Shown one piece after another: positions 1-9,942 of a stretch of 64,000 nucleotides of DNA. Source of the stretch: Methanosarcina barkeri MS (GTDB lineage: Archaea > Halobacteriota > Methanosarcinia > Methanosarcinales > Methanosarcinaceae); NCBI RefSeq assembly GCF_000970025.1, contig NZ_CP009528.1, forward strand, positions 3,645,168-3,709,167. The letters are read 5' to 3'. Positions within the stretch are counted from its first letter, which is position 1, and every line of letters starts with the position of its first letter. The position numbers and the translations under genes are program-made. Below the pieces are notes generated by a model. The model was given only the letters and a program-made list of their open reading frames with translations, was not told the origin of the DNA and did no database searches.

Positions 1-242
1 GGCTATGAAAGTAATTTCACATCAGGATGCCACGTTCTCACGGTTCCATATCTCAAAATGTCACTCACTCAAAATATGACTTCCCGGAAAACCTTATATT
101 AGAATTTCCGGAGAGAAAGAAAACCGGGTCAATTTAAAAAATTATTTAATTAGTTTAATAAGTTGTTTGATCAATTTGAAAGTTTGTTTGGTCAATTTAA
201 GAGTTTAAGAATTATGTCAGATTGCTATAATACGGTGAAGGT

Positions 243-1685
243 ATGGCAGAAAGCGAAAAAGAAGCAGCACTCCCCCCAAAAGAGGAATTCAGCGAATGGT
301 ATAACGAACTCCTTTGGATGGCCGAAATAATGGATGTCCGCTATCCTGTAAAAGGATTATATGTCTGGTATCCTTTCGGCTTTGCAATCCGAAGAAACAC
401 CTATAAAATTATAAGAGAAATTCTTGACAACAGTGGACACCAGGAAGCTCTCTTCCCTCTCCTTATTCCCGAAAATGAGTTCATGAAAGAAGCCGAGCAT
501 ATTAAAGGCTTTGAAGATGAGGTATACTGGGTAACCCATGGTGGTAAAGATCCTCTTGACATCCCTCTGGCCCTTCGCCCAACAAGTGAGACTGCCATTT
601 ATCCTATGTACAAAATGTGGGTCAGGTCCCATGCGGATTTTCCTATCAAAATCTATCAGATAGTTAATACCTTCCGTTACGAGACAAAACATACCCGTCC
701 CTTGATAAGGCTTAGAGAGATTACTTCCTTTAAAGAGGCTCATACAGTCCATGCTACCTGGGAAGATGCGGAAGCTCAGGTTAAGGAAGCTATTGGACTA
801 TATACTGAAATATACCGCAGGCTTGGAGTTCCTGTGCTTCACTCAAGGAGACCTGATTGGGATAAATTCCCGGGCGCAGATTATACCGATGCTCTTGATG
901 CAATTATGCCTGACGGAAGGACCCTTCAGATTGGTACCGTCCATCATTTGGGAGATAACTTTGCAAAAACCTTTGACATTAAGTATGAAACCCCTGACGG
1001 TGAACAGCGTTATGCTTATCAGACCTGTTACGGGATTTCCGAAAGGTCAATCGCAGCTACGATTTCCATTCATGGAGACGATAAAGGGCTTGTTTTGCCC
1101 CCGGAAATAGCACCTGTACAGGTTGTAATTATCCCTATTATCTTCAAGAAAGGAGCCGAGGAGGTACTCGCAGCCTGCAAGGATGTCAAGGAACGCCTGA
1201 CTAAAGCCGGAATCAGAGTCGAAATCGATGCAAGTGACCTTCGTCCCGGAGCAAAGTACTACAAGTGGGAAATGAAAGGTGTACCCCTCAGACTTGAAAT
1301 CGGGCCCAGAGACCTTCAGAATAATGTCGCTGTAGCTGTCAGGAGAGATACCGGAGAAAAAGAACAGATTCCGCTCCCTGAGATCGAAACTGGCGTAAGC
1401 TCAAAGTTTGAGGCGATCCACGAACACCTGTATCAAAAAGCGAAAGTCGAACTTGAAAACCGCATATTTGAATGTACTGAACTTGAAGAAGTGAAGAAAA
1501 AAATTCAGGATGGAGTTGCAACAATTCCCTGGTGCGGAAAGAGAGAATGCGGACTTGCTATGGAAAACGTGATCGGTGCAGGAATTCTTGGAATTCCTCT
1601 GGAGCAAAAAAGAGGCAAAAAAGAAAAGTGCCCTATATGCGGGGAAGAAACCGAAACCCGTGTTTACGTGGCAAGAACATATTAA
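243..1685 (+). CDS. proS: Prolyl-tRNA synthetase (archaeal/eukaryotic type)
   Basis: Class II aminoacyl-tRNA synthetase that charges tRNA-Pro in the cytoplasm. The 480-residue length, the absence of a bacterial INS editing insertion and the C-terminal extension ending in Tyr fit the archaeal/eukaryotic ProRS type. Visible class II signatures include LALRPTSET near residue 115 (motif 2 region), [10 protein letters not shown] near 145-155 and the [11 protein letters not shown] stretch near 280 before the anticodon-binding domain. The C-terminal domain holds a CGKREC and CPICGEE cysteine set that suggests zinc binding. The ATG follows a GTGAAGGT ribosome-binding stretch. The gene stands alone, followed by 600 bases of repeat-rich spacer. 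Confidence 0.97.
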   Translation: MAESEKEAALPPKEEFSEWYNELLWMAEIMDVRYPVKGLYVWYPFGFAIRRNTYKIIREILDNSGHQEALFPLLIPENEFMKEAEHIKGFEDEVYWVTHGGKDPLDIPLALRPTSETAIYPMYKMWVRSHADFPIKIYQIVNTFRYETKHTRPLIRLREITSFKEAHTVHATWEDAEAQVKEAIGLYTEIYRRLGVPVLHSRRPDWDKFPGADYTDALDAIMPDGRTLQIGTVHHLGDNFAKTFDIKYETPDGEQRYAYQTCYGISERSIAATISIHGDDKGLVLPPEIAPVQVVIIPIIFKKGAEEVLAACKDVKERLTKAGIRVEIDASDLRPGAKYYKWEMKGVPLRLEIGPRDLQNNVAVAVRRDTGEKEQIPLPEIETGVSSKFEAIHEHLYQKAKVELENRIFECTELEEVKKKIQDGVATIPWCGKRECGLAMENVIGAGILGIPLEQKRGKKEKCPICGEETETRVYVARTY

Positions 1686-2289
1686 AACAAAAAACTGCTA
1701 TGGCACAAGCGGAAAGCCGATCTAGCAAAAATTGGAAAGCAAATTATTAAGTGCCTGCTCCGGCTTTCATCTTTCTCTTTTTATTTTATGCATGTTATTA
1801 TTTGAGTCTTTACAGCCTGAACCTGAAAACAAACTATCAGGAATTAGTTATATATAAAAACGTACTCAATTGATCTTGAATAAATGATCAGTAGAGATCA
1901 AGTGACTGAGCCTGAAAAGAAAGAGAAATAAAGTAAACTTAACTTGAGTAATATTAAATTATATTTGTGTATGGATAAATATTAAATAGTAAGTTGAAGA
2001 ATTCTCTTTGGATTTCAGAAAGAATTAACACTTTGGATTTCAGAAAGAATTAACACTTTGGATTTCAGAAAGAATTAACACTTTGGATTTCAGAAAGAAT
2101 TAACACTTTGGATTTCAGAAAGAATTAACACTTTTCAAAAATGCTTGCCTGCAAGCCTTTTAAAAAAAGGTTAAGCGAAAACGTCATTATCAACGTAATA
2201 AACTGGCACAATGATTTCCTCAAGCCTTTTAAAAAAAGTGTTGAGTGAAAAAGCGTGGTCAAGCAACGCTTGCATGAAGGAGATATGAT
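1686..2289. other. AT-rich spacer between proS and the UPF0284 gene
   Basis: No coding region is apparent. It contains the 25-bp tandem array listed separately, then an imperfect direct repeat around AAGCCTTTTAAAAAAAG at about 2154 and 2223. The last 20 bases carry the AAGGAGAT ribosome-binding site of the next gene. Confidence 0.6.
2010..2134. repeat. Five perfect tandem copies of a 25-bp unit
   Basis: The unit GGATTTCAGAAAGAATTAAC plus ACTTT-type end repeats exactly at 2010, 2035, 2060, 2085 and 2110. There are no spacers, so this is a minisatellite and not a CRISPR array. The 25-bp period is not a multiple of three. Confidence 0.95.
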
Positions 2290-3339
2290 ATGGCCTGGAT
2301 AGAACCGGAAGTGACCAGAAAACCCAGAAAACCGATGTTTTTATGTGTGCTTTCCAATACCAAAACCGCACATATTCCCAAGCTTTCAGCTGCAGGAAAA
2401 ACGGCTGAACTTACGGACTATACGCCTGCAGGAGATGCGGAACTTATGGACACGGGAAATATTATCAGTGTACCCGTTCTTCCCATGACTCCTCCCTATG
2501 ACACTCCTACTCCTGCAATTATGACCCGTTCGGCGTTGAAACTTACGGATGCTCCCTATAATTTCATAAATTCTGGTCTTATTGTAACTCCGGAGGTCCC
2601 ATGCATTGACCTCAAAGCAAAGCCTGGAGAAGATATCAGGGAACCAGTTGCAGTCAATGATGTACAGGGAATCTATGAGCGGGCAAAGTTCCTGGGCAGG
2701 AGACTCAGAAACCAGGTGGATCACGTAGTCATTGGAGAAAGCATTCCAGGCGGCACAACAACCGCAATGGGAGTTTTAATGGCGCTAGGATACAACGGAA
2801 ATGTCAGCAGCAGTGCTAATGAAAATCCCCTTGAGCTGAAGAAACAGGTCATTGAAGAAGGTTTAAAAGCATCAGGCCTGACCTTTGGCTGCCTGAAAGA
2901 TGATCCCATGAAAGCTATTACCTGCATGGGAGATCCGATGATGCCAGCTGTTGTAGGTCTTGTTGCAGGTTTTCAGGACACTGATGTCAGTGTTGTGCTT
3001 GCTGGAGGGACTCAGATGGCAGCAGTGTATGCACTGATAAAACACCTGGGTTTCAATACGGAAAAGCTGGCAATTGCTACTACCCGGTATGTTGTGGAAG
3101 ATAAATCCGCGAACTTTATTGAACTTACCAGAACACTTGAAGTACCCGCAGTCTACGTTGCAGACCCTGGTTTTGGGAAGTCCGAACTCAAAGGGCTTCA
3201 CAGGTATGAGACTGGCACGATCAAGGAGGGTGCAGGGGCTGGTGGGGCAATGTATCTTGCGGGCCTTTATGGGATCTCTCAGGATGAATTCAGGTCCGAA
3301 GTAGAAAACGTTTGCAAACTGCTCAAAGCAGGACATTGA
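2290..3339 (+). CDS. UPF0284 family protein (CobT-related fold)
   Basis: A 349-residue conserved archaeal protein of the UPF0284 family, related to nicotinate-nucleotide-dimethylbenzimidazole phosphoribosyltransferase (CobT). CobT-like features include the [15 protein letters not shown] segment near residue 150, which resembles the GEMGIGNTT-type loop, and Gly-rich stretches near 235 ([11 protein letters not shown]) and 310 ([14 protein letters not shown]). Substrate and role are not established; a link to corrinoid metabolism is inferred from the fold only. The ATG at 2290 follows AAGGAGATATGAT; an ATG at 2285 is out of frame. Confidence 0.88.
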   Translation: MAWIEPEVTRKPRKPMFLCVLSNTKTAHIPKLSAAGKTAELTDYTPAGDAELMDTGNIISVPVLPMTPPYDTPTPAIMTRSALKLTDAPYNFINSGLIVTPEVPCIDLKAKPGEDIREPVAVNDVQGIYERAKFLGRRLRNQVDHVVIGESIPGGTTTAMGVLMALGYNGNVSSSANENPLELKKQVIEEGLKASGLTFGCLKDDPMKAITCMGDPMMPAVVGLVAGFQDTDVSVVLAGGTQMAAVYALIKHLGFNTEKLAIATTRYVVEDKSANFIELTRTLEVPAVYVADPGFGKSELKGLHRYETGTIKEGAGAGGAMYLAGLYGISQDEFRSEVENVCKLLKAGH

Positions 3340-3689
3340 AAAAACAAAAACAGCTTTTGGACTGGGTTTACCAAAATGAATCTCCTTAAACAATCTTCTT
3401 AACTCAACTTTTTTCATTATTTTTATGGTTATTCTTAGGAAGTACTGAAGAAATATATATGAAATTTACAGTCAAAGAAGAGTGATAATTACTTCAAAAA
3501 ACAAGATAGAGCACAAAATGTATAACGCTGTTCAAAAAACAATAATTAGTATAAAAAGAAATAAGGAGTTGTTACATCTCACAAAAATTAGTAATAATAA
3601 CTAAAAATTAGAAAAGAGAATTTGAGAGATATTGAAGCTCTTAAAAAGCTAATTTTTCCAGCTTTTAAAATTAAACTCCTTTTTTCAGT
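3340..3689. other. Spacer downstream of the UPF0284 gene
   Basis: AT-rich DNA with no supported ORF, no clear promoter and no obvious repeat. Confidence 0.5.
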
Positions 3690-4085
3690 TTAGGTTTTTA
3701 TTACATGTTCAGACGTCTTCATGAGGTTTGAAGGCGAAGATGTCATATCTATAGATGTCGGTTTCTGAATGTGGAAGATATTTACTCCCCCTGATAAGTA
3801 TGCTTCCGAAATCATACTTCCACAGTTTCGGCAATAATAGAAGACATTAGAACCCATGACTTGACGTTTTAGTGTTGTTTGGCATACGCTGCAAAACATA
3901 GAAATACTTTCATTTTTCATGCAGGGTCCTCATCCGTAAATCATGATAGAATCGAGCCTTGCGGTACCTACTTTTGTCCAATACTTACAAACACTGCAAT
4001 ACTCTATCTTTCCATCAGAACTCATTTTCAGTTTAGCATGACATTTTGGGCATATTTTTAGCCGTTTCGTAACTAATCCCCCTTG
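3690..4085 (-). pseudogene. Interrupted double zinc-ribbon gene
   Basis: On the minus strand one frame encodes two zinc ribbons separated by a single stop. The upstream half reads ICPKCHAKL...YCSVCKYW. The downstream half starts at an ATG at 3920 and reads MFCSVCQTTL...YYCRNCGSM, giving 76 residues. The separating stop is TGA at 3930-3932, with no frame change, and no good start codon precedes the first ribbon. The best reading is a decayed gene with two CxxC-CxxC modules; the 76-residue downstream ORF alone could still be expressed. Function unknown; nucleic-acid binding is only a guess from the fold. Confidence 0.5.
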
Positions 4086-4964
4086 GATTCCATTTTTTAA
4101 ACTGCAAGATCAGGCGGCCAAAAGATCGAAAAGATATCCTAACAGTCGCAACGGACCTGAAAGAATCTCCATCAGTACTGGAAAACTACTGCCCCTAACC
4201 TTGAAGTTACATTTAAAAGCCGTTTTTGACCTTTAACTGACAACACATAATCCCCCGGACAGGCTCCAGATAAAGGCATTTTAAGCTAAACAATTGGACC
4301 GCTTAAAAATCATACCTGTCCGACCTCGCTGCAAAATACTACAACAAGCTATCAAATATATTATTCCTGATAGGATATAAGTTTTAGCTCAAAATGAATT
4401 ATTTTTTATATGATCAAGGGGAAAAAGGCTACCTTTTAGTAAGATTATACTTCCTCAAATGTGTACTGTAAAATGAAGATGGAAGTAAATACGAAAGCGA
4501 CGGCATGCCTTATTGATAGGCACTCACGGCAGATGTTAGACAGCTATTAGATAGGTATTTCAGTTTAACTCTATTAGTCAGCGTATACCGGATGTCAATT
4601 AATGAACATCAGTTTAATAAGCATCAGCTAAGTTACAGTAATTATATCAATATCGATGTAATGGGTAAAGTATGCTTGCGTTAATATAGCAGGTGTTAGA
4701 GAATATTTATTGAGTAGTATTAGTTGAATATTATATAAAACAGGAAATTAAATAAATATATTAATTAACGGTTGCAAAGAACAAGAAGTAGATAATTAAA
4801 AAAATGATAATGTGGTATATATTATTAAATATTAATGCATTGAATATGATCCAAATGAACGGATTGGAAGACAATATTTCTAACCAGATGGTACTATTCT
4901 GAATTAACAAATACTTGCTTCGTCAGATTTCTCAGCGTATAAATGGTTGTTGAAACCTCTCAAA
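4086..4964. other. Non-coding stretch before the tRNA cluster
   Basis: About 880 bases without a convincing coding region in any frame. The start, 4090-4340, is less AT-rich than the rest and could be old coding debris, but I could not read a recognisable protein from it. The remainder is strongly AT-rich. Confidence 0.45.
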
Positions 4965-4980
4965 GCGAAATATATAAATA
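4965..4980 (+). promoter_or_regulatory. BRE/TATA promoter of the first tRNA-Asn
   Basis: GCGAAATATATAAATA is a textbook archaeal BRE plus TATA box. Transcription would start about 25 bases downstream, near 5003, giving a leader of about 40 nt before tRNA-Asn at 5043. Confidence 0.65.
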
Positions 4981-5042
4981 ATATTATCGCTTTAGGAGTG
5001 TTCGCGATGAGGTAGGTAAAACGACCACATCCGATTGTATGA

Positions 5043-5115
5043 GCCGCTTTAACTCAGTTGGTAGAGTGTCTGGCTGTTAACCAGAATGTCGTAGGTTCGA
5101 GCCCTGCAAGCGGCG
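5043..5115 (+). tRNA. tRNA-Asn (GTT), copy 1
   Basis: A 73-nt cloverleaf. The acceptor GCCGCTT pairs with AAGCGGC, with discriminator G. The anticodon arm CTGG-CTGTTAA-CCAG gives anticodon GTT, and the T-loop GTTCGAGCC is present. CCA is not encoded. The sequence is identical to the copy at 5379-5451. Confidence 0.96.
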
Positions 5116-5232
5116 TAAATTTTTGCATTTCTTATTTCTTATACTATTCTTTTCAGAATAGATACGACATATGCAAAAACTTAATTATTTAAGATATACT
5201 ATAAACTACTAACAACATTATAGAATCAATAA

Positions 5233-5307
5233 GGGCCTGTAGCTCAGTCAGGTTAGAGCGCTCGGCTCATAACCGAGCGGTCACCGGTTCAAATCCGGTC
5301 AGGCCCA
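5233..5307 (+). tRNA. tRNA with CAT anticodon (elongator Met or Ile2)
   Basis: A 75-nt cloverleaf. The acceptor GGGCCTG pairs with CAGGCCC, with discriminator A. The anticodon arm CTCGG-CTCATAA-CCGAG gives CAT. The sequence cannot by itself separate elongator tRNA-Met from tRNA-Ile2, in which TiaS converts C34 to agmatidine. The GGGCC acceptor end resembles archaeal isoleucine tRNAs, so Ile2 is a real possibility. It lies between two identical tRNA-Asn genes. Confidence 0.93.
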
Positions 5308-5378
5308 TAAACTATATATCTAAAGAATATCTTGTATAAGAAGATTTAAGAGTAAAATAATAACTTTTCTATCGAAAA

Positions 5379-5451
5379 GCCGCTTTAACTCAGTTGGTAG
5401 AGTGTCTGGCTGTTAACCAGAATGTCGTAGGTTCGAGCCCTGCAAGCGGCG
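5379..5451 (+). tRNA. tRNA-Asn (GTT), copy 2
   Basis: Base-for-base identical to 5043-5115. The 3' flank is nearly the same (TAAATTTTTGCATTT versus TAAAATTTTTGCATTT), so the gene and some flanking DNA were duplicated around the CAT tRNA. Confidence 0.96.
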
Positions 5452-6017
5452 TAAAATTTTTGCATTTTTAATCTTCAATATAATCTTCAATAATTACTGT
5501 TTTCTGGTTATTTTTACGTTTTGCCCTTTGAATATGGGATTTTGGAACTTATTCTACTCGCTCCTGCTTTTGGTTTTTACTTTGCCCACATCCTTCTGCC
5601 TATGTTGTCTGAACTCGCTCAGCTTTTTTCATCTAAATTCGCCTAATTTGTATTCTCTAAACTCGTCTTAGAATTCATCTTATCTTAGCCTGCTAGTAGA
5701 TAAATTTTTAAATTTTCTGGGTACACAGTTTATTGTCAAATGGTACACAGTCTATTGTCAAATGGTACACAGTCTATTGTCAAATGGTACACAGTCTATT
5801 GTCAAATTCATTTTTACAAATCCCCTGGTGAGTCAGAAGTTTCAGCAGAATGTCAATAAATGTGATTCTGGAATGATCTGTCAACACTCAGTGGAAAAAA
5901 TTATAAATTTCCAGAAATGGATAAGGTAGTAAGAAGAATTATAGATAATACATAAATACACTTTAACAGTATTATTACCATCCAACTAATTACGATTCAA
6001 AAACTGAGGTTTATACA
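5452..6017. other. Spacer between tRNA-Asn and the aldolase gene
   Basis: No ORF is supported. It holds T-rich DNA just after the tRNA, probably the termination zone, then the 22-bp array at 5720-5807, and ends with GAGGT, the ribosome-binding site of the aldolase gene. Confidence 0.55.
5720..5807. repeat. Four tandem copies of a 22-bp unit
   Basis: The unit GGTACACAGTCTATTGTCAA plus AT repeats at 5720, 5742, 5764 and 5786; the first copy differs by one base (TTTATT). There are no spacers. Confidence 0.93.
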
Positions 6018-6941
6018 ATGGTTTCGATTAAAAAAGAGGATGTAATCATACCTCTGGATGTCCCAAAAGCAATGCGTGAAACATACGTGAATAATTATAT
6101 GGAAATGACCCGAGGAACTGGCAAACTGATGCTTTTTGCAGGCGATCAGAAGGTAGAACATCTGAACGATGATTTTTACGGCGAAGGAGTCCCTGAGGAC
6201 GATGCTGATCCCGAACACCTTTTCAGAATAGCATCCCAGTCAAAAATCGGAGTTTTTGCAACCCAGCTTGGGCTTATTTCCCGCTACGGCATGGACTATA
6301 GAGACATACCATATCTTGTAAAGGTAAACTCCAAAACCAATCTTGTTGGAACAGCGCAGACTGATCCTTTTAGCAACTTATGGTATGATGTTGACCAGGT
6401 AGTTGAGTTTAAGGAAAACAGCGGGCTTAATATTCTTGGCGTAGGATATACAATCTATCTCGGCAGCGAATTCGAAGCTGAAATGCTTGTTCAGGCGGCT
6501 CAAGTAATTTACGATGCTCATCAGCATGGAATGTTATCCGTGCTCTGGATTTACCCACGCGGCGAAGCTGTAAAAGATGAAAAGGACCCACACCTTATTG
6601 CAGGAGCAACAGGAGTCGGAGCCTGCCTTGGTACGGACTTTGTAAAAGTCAATTACCCGAAAAAAGAAGGAGCAAAGTCTGCCGAGGTTTTTAAGGAAGC
6701 TATCAAAGCCGCAGGGCGTACTAAGGTCGTTTGCGCAGGCGGTTCCAGTGACGAAGCTGAAGCTTTCCTGAAAAAGCTTCACGATCAGATTCATGTTTCT
6801 GGAGCACAGGGGAATGCAACCGGAAGAAACATTCACCAGAAGTCTCTTGATGAAGCTGTCCGAATGTGTAATGCTGTCTATGCAATAACGGTTGAAGACG
6901 CAAGCGTCGCAGATGCCCTTAAGATCTATAAGGGTAAATAA
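6018..6941 (+). CDS. Class I aldolase, archaeal fructose-bisphosphate aldolase/DhnA type
   Basis: A 307-residue TIM-barrel aldolase of the archaeal class I (DeoC/DhnA/LacD) group, which cleaves or forms fructose 1,6-bisphosphate through a Schiff base. FAGDQKVEHLN near residue 40 matches the conserved Asp of the family, and TDFVKVNYPKKEG near 210 holds the likely Schiff-base Lys in a D-x-V-K context. The phosphate-binding glycine pairs appear in VCAGGSSDE (near 240) and SGAQGNATGRN (near 265). It lies 88 bases upstream of pyruvate kinase on the same strand, which points to a glycolytic/gluconeogenic role. GAGGT precedes the ATG. Exact substrate preference is inferred. Confidence 0.88.
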   Translation: MVSIKKEDVIIPLDVPKAMRETYVNNYMEMTRGTGKLMLFAGDQKVEHLNDDFYGEGVPEDDADPEHLFRIASQSKIGVFATQLGLISRYGMDYRDIPYLVKVNSKTNLVGTAQTDPFSNLWYDVDQVVEFKENSGLNILGVGYTIYLGSEFEAEMLVQAAQVIYDAHQHGMLSVLWIYPRGEAVKDEKDPHLIAGATGVGACLGTDFVKVNYPKKEGAKSAEVFKEAIKAAGRTKVVCAGGSSDEAEAFLKKLHDQIHVSGAQGNATGRNIHQKSLDEAVRMCNAVYAITVEDASVADALKIYKGK

Positions 6942-7029
6942 TAAAGCCTGCAGAAAAGCCTGCAGAAGATCAATACAAATTTTCAAAGACGGTATTGATA
7001 ATAGGTTTGGCATTAAAGGTCGTGAAAAT

Positions 7030-8463
7030 ATGCAAATTCCGGATCATAAAACAAAGATCGTCTGCACCATAGGTCCTGCTTCTTCTTCCGAGGAAATGAT
7101 CAGGAAACTTGTGCTTGCTGGCATGAACGTGGCAAGGATCAATTTTTCCCACGGAAATTTCGAAAGCCATGGTGAAGTAATCCGGAGAGTCCGCAAGGTT
7201 GCAGAGAAGCTTGACAGGACAGTTGCGATTCTCGCCGACCTGCCAGGCCCTAAGATCCGTATAGGCGAACTGGAAAAAGAACCGATTATGCTCCATAAAG
7301 GAAACTCTGTGACCCTTACGAGTGCCGAAACTACTGGAAATGAAACACGCATTCCTGTAAGCTACAAGCAACTTCCGGAAAGCGTGATTCCAGGGAGCCT
7401 TATTTACTTAAGTGACGGGTTTATCCAGCTTCGCTGCCTGGAAATTTCGGGAACAGATGTGCGTTGTGAGGTTCTTGTCGGAGGGCAGCTCTATTCTCAT
7501 AAAGGGCTAAATCTACCAGGAGCAAAGATCTTGGTTGATCCCATAACGGGAAAGGATCTTAATATTCTTGAGTTTGCCCTTAGTGAAGGGATCGACACTT
7601 TCAGTATTTCTTTCATAGAAAGTGCGGAAGATATTCATAATGTCCGGAATTTTGCTGCAGCTAGAGGAAAGTCTGTATATATTGTTTCTAAAATTGAACG
7701 CAGGCAAGCTGTAGAAAATATTCAGGAAATTTTAAAAGAAACCGATGCGCTTATGATTGCCAGAGGGGACCTTGGGGTTGAAATTCCGATTCAGGAAGTT
7801 CCTTCAGTCCAGAAGGAACTTATCCATAGTGCAAAACTTCTTGGAATTCCGGTAATTACAGCCACTCAAATGCTGGCTTCAATGACTGATAATGTAAGGC
7901 CTACCCGCGCAGAGGCAACCGATGTTGCCAACGCAATCCTTGACGGCACTGATGCGGTTATGCTTTCGGAAGAGACGGCAGTTGGTAATTATCCTGTGGA
8001 AGCTGTTGAAATGATGGCAAAAATTGCAAAAACCACAGAAGACTGGCGTTCCAGGACAAAATGGGGACTTGATACTATTATCAAGGGCATAACGGCAAGA
8101 GAGATGCCAGTGGATGAGGTAATAACCCTCCAGGTGCATGAAGCCCTGCAAAAACTGCCGGTTGCAGCCGTACTGACCCCCACAAGAAGCGGAGCAACAC
8201 CCCGCAGGATCTCACGCTTCAAGCCCGATACCTGGATCCTTGCTTTCAGCCGCGTCCCGAGAACCTGCGGCTTTCTCTCTTTATCCTATGGTGTTTATCC
8301 TGTTGCTGTAAATGAAAATATTGAAAGCTGGGAAAAAGAGACTACTGAGAAAGCCAAAGAACTTGGATTTGTAAAAAGTGGAGACATTGTTGTTTTCACC
8401 CAGGGCCCGTCTTCAGGAAAACCTGGAGGCACAAATATGCTTAAAATTCTCACCCTTGAGTGA
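7030..8463 (+). CDS. pyk: Pyruvate kinase
   Basis: Converts phosphoenolpyruvate and ADP to pyruvate and ATP. The 477-residue protein starts MQIPDHKTKIVCTIGPAS, the usual pyruvate kinase N-terminus. It has the NFSHG motif, ADLPGPKIRIG, the catalytic-Lys strand VSKIERRQA, MIARGDLGVEIP and the TATQMLASM/PTRAEATDVANAILDGTDAVMLSEETA block, followed by the allosteric C-terminal domain. The frame is open upstream to 6892, inside the aldolase gene, but that part is not conserved; the ATG at 7030 matches the family start and follows AAAGGTCGTG. Probably cotranscribed with the aldolase. Confidence 0.96.
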   Translation: MQIPDHKTKIVCTIGPASSSEEMIRKLVLAGMNVARINFSHGNFESHGEVIRRVRKVAEKLDRTVAILADLPGPKIRIGELEKEPIMLHKGNSVTLTSAETTGNETRIPVSYKQLPESVIPGSLIYLSDGFIQLRCLEISGTDVRCEVLVGGQLYSHKGLNLPGAKILVDPITGKDLNILEFALSEGIDTFSISFIESAEDIHNVRNFAAARGKSVYIVSKIERRQAVENIQEILKETDALMIARGDLGVEIPIQEVPSVQKELIHSAKLLGIPVITATQMLASMTDNVRPTRAEATDVANAILDGTDAVMLSEETAVGNYPVEAVEMMAKIAKTTEDWRSRTKWGLDTIIKGITAREMPVDEVITLQVHEALQKLPVAAVLTPTRSGATPRRISRFKPDTWILAFSRVPRTCGFLSLSYGVYPVAVNENIESWEKETTEKAKELGFVKSGDIVVFTQGPSSGKPGGTNMLKILTLE

Positions 8464-8776
8464 AAAAGACGACATGTCCATTTGTGATAGACGACTCTAG
8501 TTTAAACCCGATTTCCTATATGAGATTCAGTATACTTGGTTTTATGAGATAAGTATCAGGAAAAGTTCTTATCTCAACAAATTTCAAATCAGTATGTTGA
8601 AGCCGATATGTTTAGATATCAAGTACGTGATTTTTACGATCAGAATGTTGAAGCCGATATGTTTAGATATGAAGTGCATGATTTCTACTGTAGAATGTTT
8701 AAGTCGACATGTTTAGATATCAGGTGCATGATCTCTACTGTCAGAAAAATTAACTTTATGTGATGAGGTTTCATTA
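8464..8776. other. Spacer with diverged 51-bp repeats
   Basis: Non-coding. Most of it is made of the threefold repeat at 8590-8741; GATGAGGTTTC precedes the next start codon. Confidence 0.6.
8590..8741. repeat. Three diverged tandem copies of a 51-bp unit
   Basis: Units at 8590-8640, 8641-8691 and 8692-8741 share CAG.ATGTTGAAGCCGATATG-like and TTTAGATATC.AGTGCATGAT cores, each ending in TACTGT or TACGAT. The array directly precedes the gene for the secreted protein at 8777. Confidence 0.85.
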
Positions 8777-9682
8777 ATGAAACAAAAGGACCCAGCAACA
8801 AAAAACCAGAGATATCTGGCTGTTTTTTTGGCATTAACAATGCTTTTGTCAGCCGGTGCGATCTTCTTTTCAGGTAACTTAAATAAAGATAAGAGTGATA
8901 ATGCTTCTTCTTCCGGAAATATAGAGGAAAATAATACGATCGCTTTTTCTCAAATTCCTGGCAGGCAGGTCCACCATGAATTCAACTCCATTGCCGACGG
9001 GTTAAACATGTCCCCTGAAGGGGTAGTAAGTGCCTCATATATAGACCTGCAGAAAACGACAGGAACTCCATTTGAACAAGTCTTTGGGAATAAAACAATG
9101 ATGTACTCTCTATATGGGACAGACGTAACCAAACGTTATGGGGCACGTTATGCTGATGGTGAAGGGTTCGAACTCCACCAGATTCCGGAGCGGAAAATGT
9201 TAATGCCCTGGGGAGCAGTTCAGTATGATAACTACAGTCTCCTTGCAAGGACAAACAATACTTATGATATTTGGAATGTAGCCGGAAGCCCTGTGATCCT
9301 TGGTTCTCGCCAGAGCGTGCAAGATGTGATTGACGTGCTGGAAGAAAATACAACTGCTTCAACCGAATACAATAGCCTCCTGACCCAGGCGAATCCTGAA
9401 GGAAGCCTCTACCAGGAATTGGCCACAAAGACGAATAATTCCACTATGCCGGCCGATCAGATATACATGGATCTCAGGAAACTGGATAACGGCAGTTACA
9501 GTCAGACATCCCTTTACCTTAATCCCGAATCCAACTTCACTGAAAAGATTAAGGCTCTTCAGGCAAACTCTACCGAACGCGGAGTAACCTACAATGTAAC
9601 TACCTCAGGAAACATTACCAAAATGATGATTACTTCCAACTTTAGAAGCTTACTTAATGAAACAGAAATGCTTTCACAGTAA
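8777..9682 (+). CDS. Membrane-anchored or secreted protein, function unknown
   Basis: A 301-residue protein with a short basic N-terminus and one hydrophobic segment (about residues 14-32, AVFLALTMLLSAGAIFF), followed by a polar, Ser/Asn-rich linker and a roughly 240-residue outer domain. Many N-x-S/T sequons (for example NKT, NYS, NGS, NFT, NVT, NIT, NET) suggest a glycosylated cell-surface domain. There is no C-terminal sorting signal or second membrane span, and no lipobox Cys is obvious. I do not recognise the domain. GATGAGGTTTC lies upstream of the ATG. A tandem 51-bp repeat precedes it. Confidence 0.8.
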   Translation: MKQKDPATKNQRYLAVFLALTMLLSAGAIFFSGNLNKDKSDNASSSGNIEENNTIAFSQIPGRQVHHEFNSIADGLNMSPEGVVSASYIDLQKTTGTPFEQVFGNKTMMYSLYGTDVTKRYGARYADGEGFELHQIPERKMLMPWGAVQYDNYSLLARTNNTYDIWNVAGSPVILGSRQSVQDVIDVLEENTTASTEYNSLLTQANPEGSLYQELATKTNNSTMPADQIYMDLRKLDNGSYSQTSLYLNPESNFTEKIKALQANSTERGVTYNVTTSGNITKMMITSNFRSLLNETEMLSQ

Positions 9683-9942
9683 GCTCCTAAATTTTTTCTT
9701 TTTTAATGTCTTAATTTTAAATGTTCATTCTCAATATTATTTCCGATGCTTGACTCTGTTTATGTTTAGATTTTGCATCCCTAATGTTTCGATTTGACAT
9801 CCTTCTTTTATTTCATTTCATATTATATTTATTCAGATTTTTATTTCATTCTCCTTTTGCTACTCCAGCTAAAAGAATAATCATCTATTTCTACCTGTCA
9901 GACAATCTTCTAAATAAGCAGTAATACTAGGGAGTGATACTA

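Noticed and set aside
3930-3932. Recoded stop (selenocysteine or pyrrolysine) in the zinc-ribbon frame
   Set aside because: The stop is TGA, not TAG, and Methanosarcina is not known to use selenocysteine.
5000-5042. Box C/D-like guide RNA before tRNA-Asn (GATGA at about 5013)
   Set aside because: No matching D box or internal D'/C' boxes; more likely just the tRNA leader.
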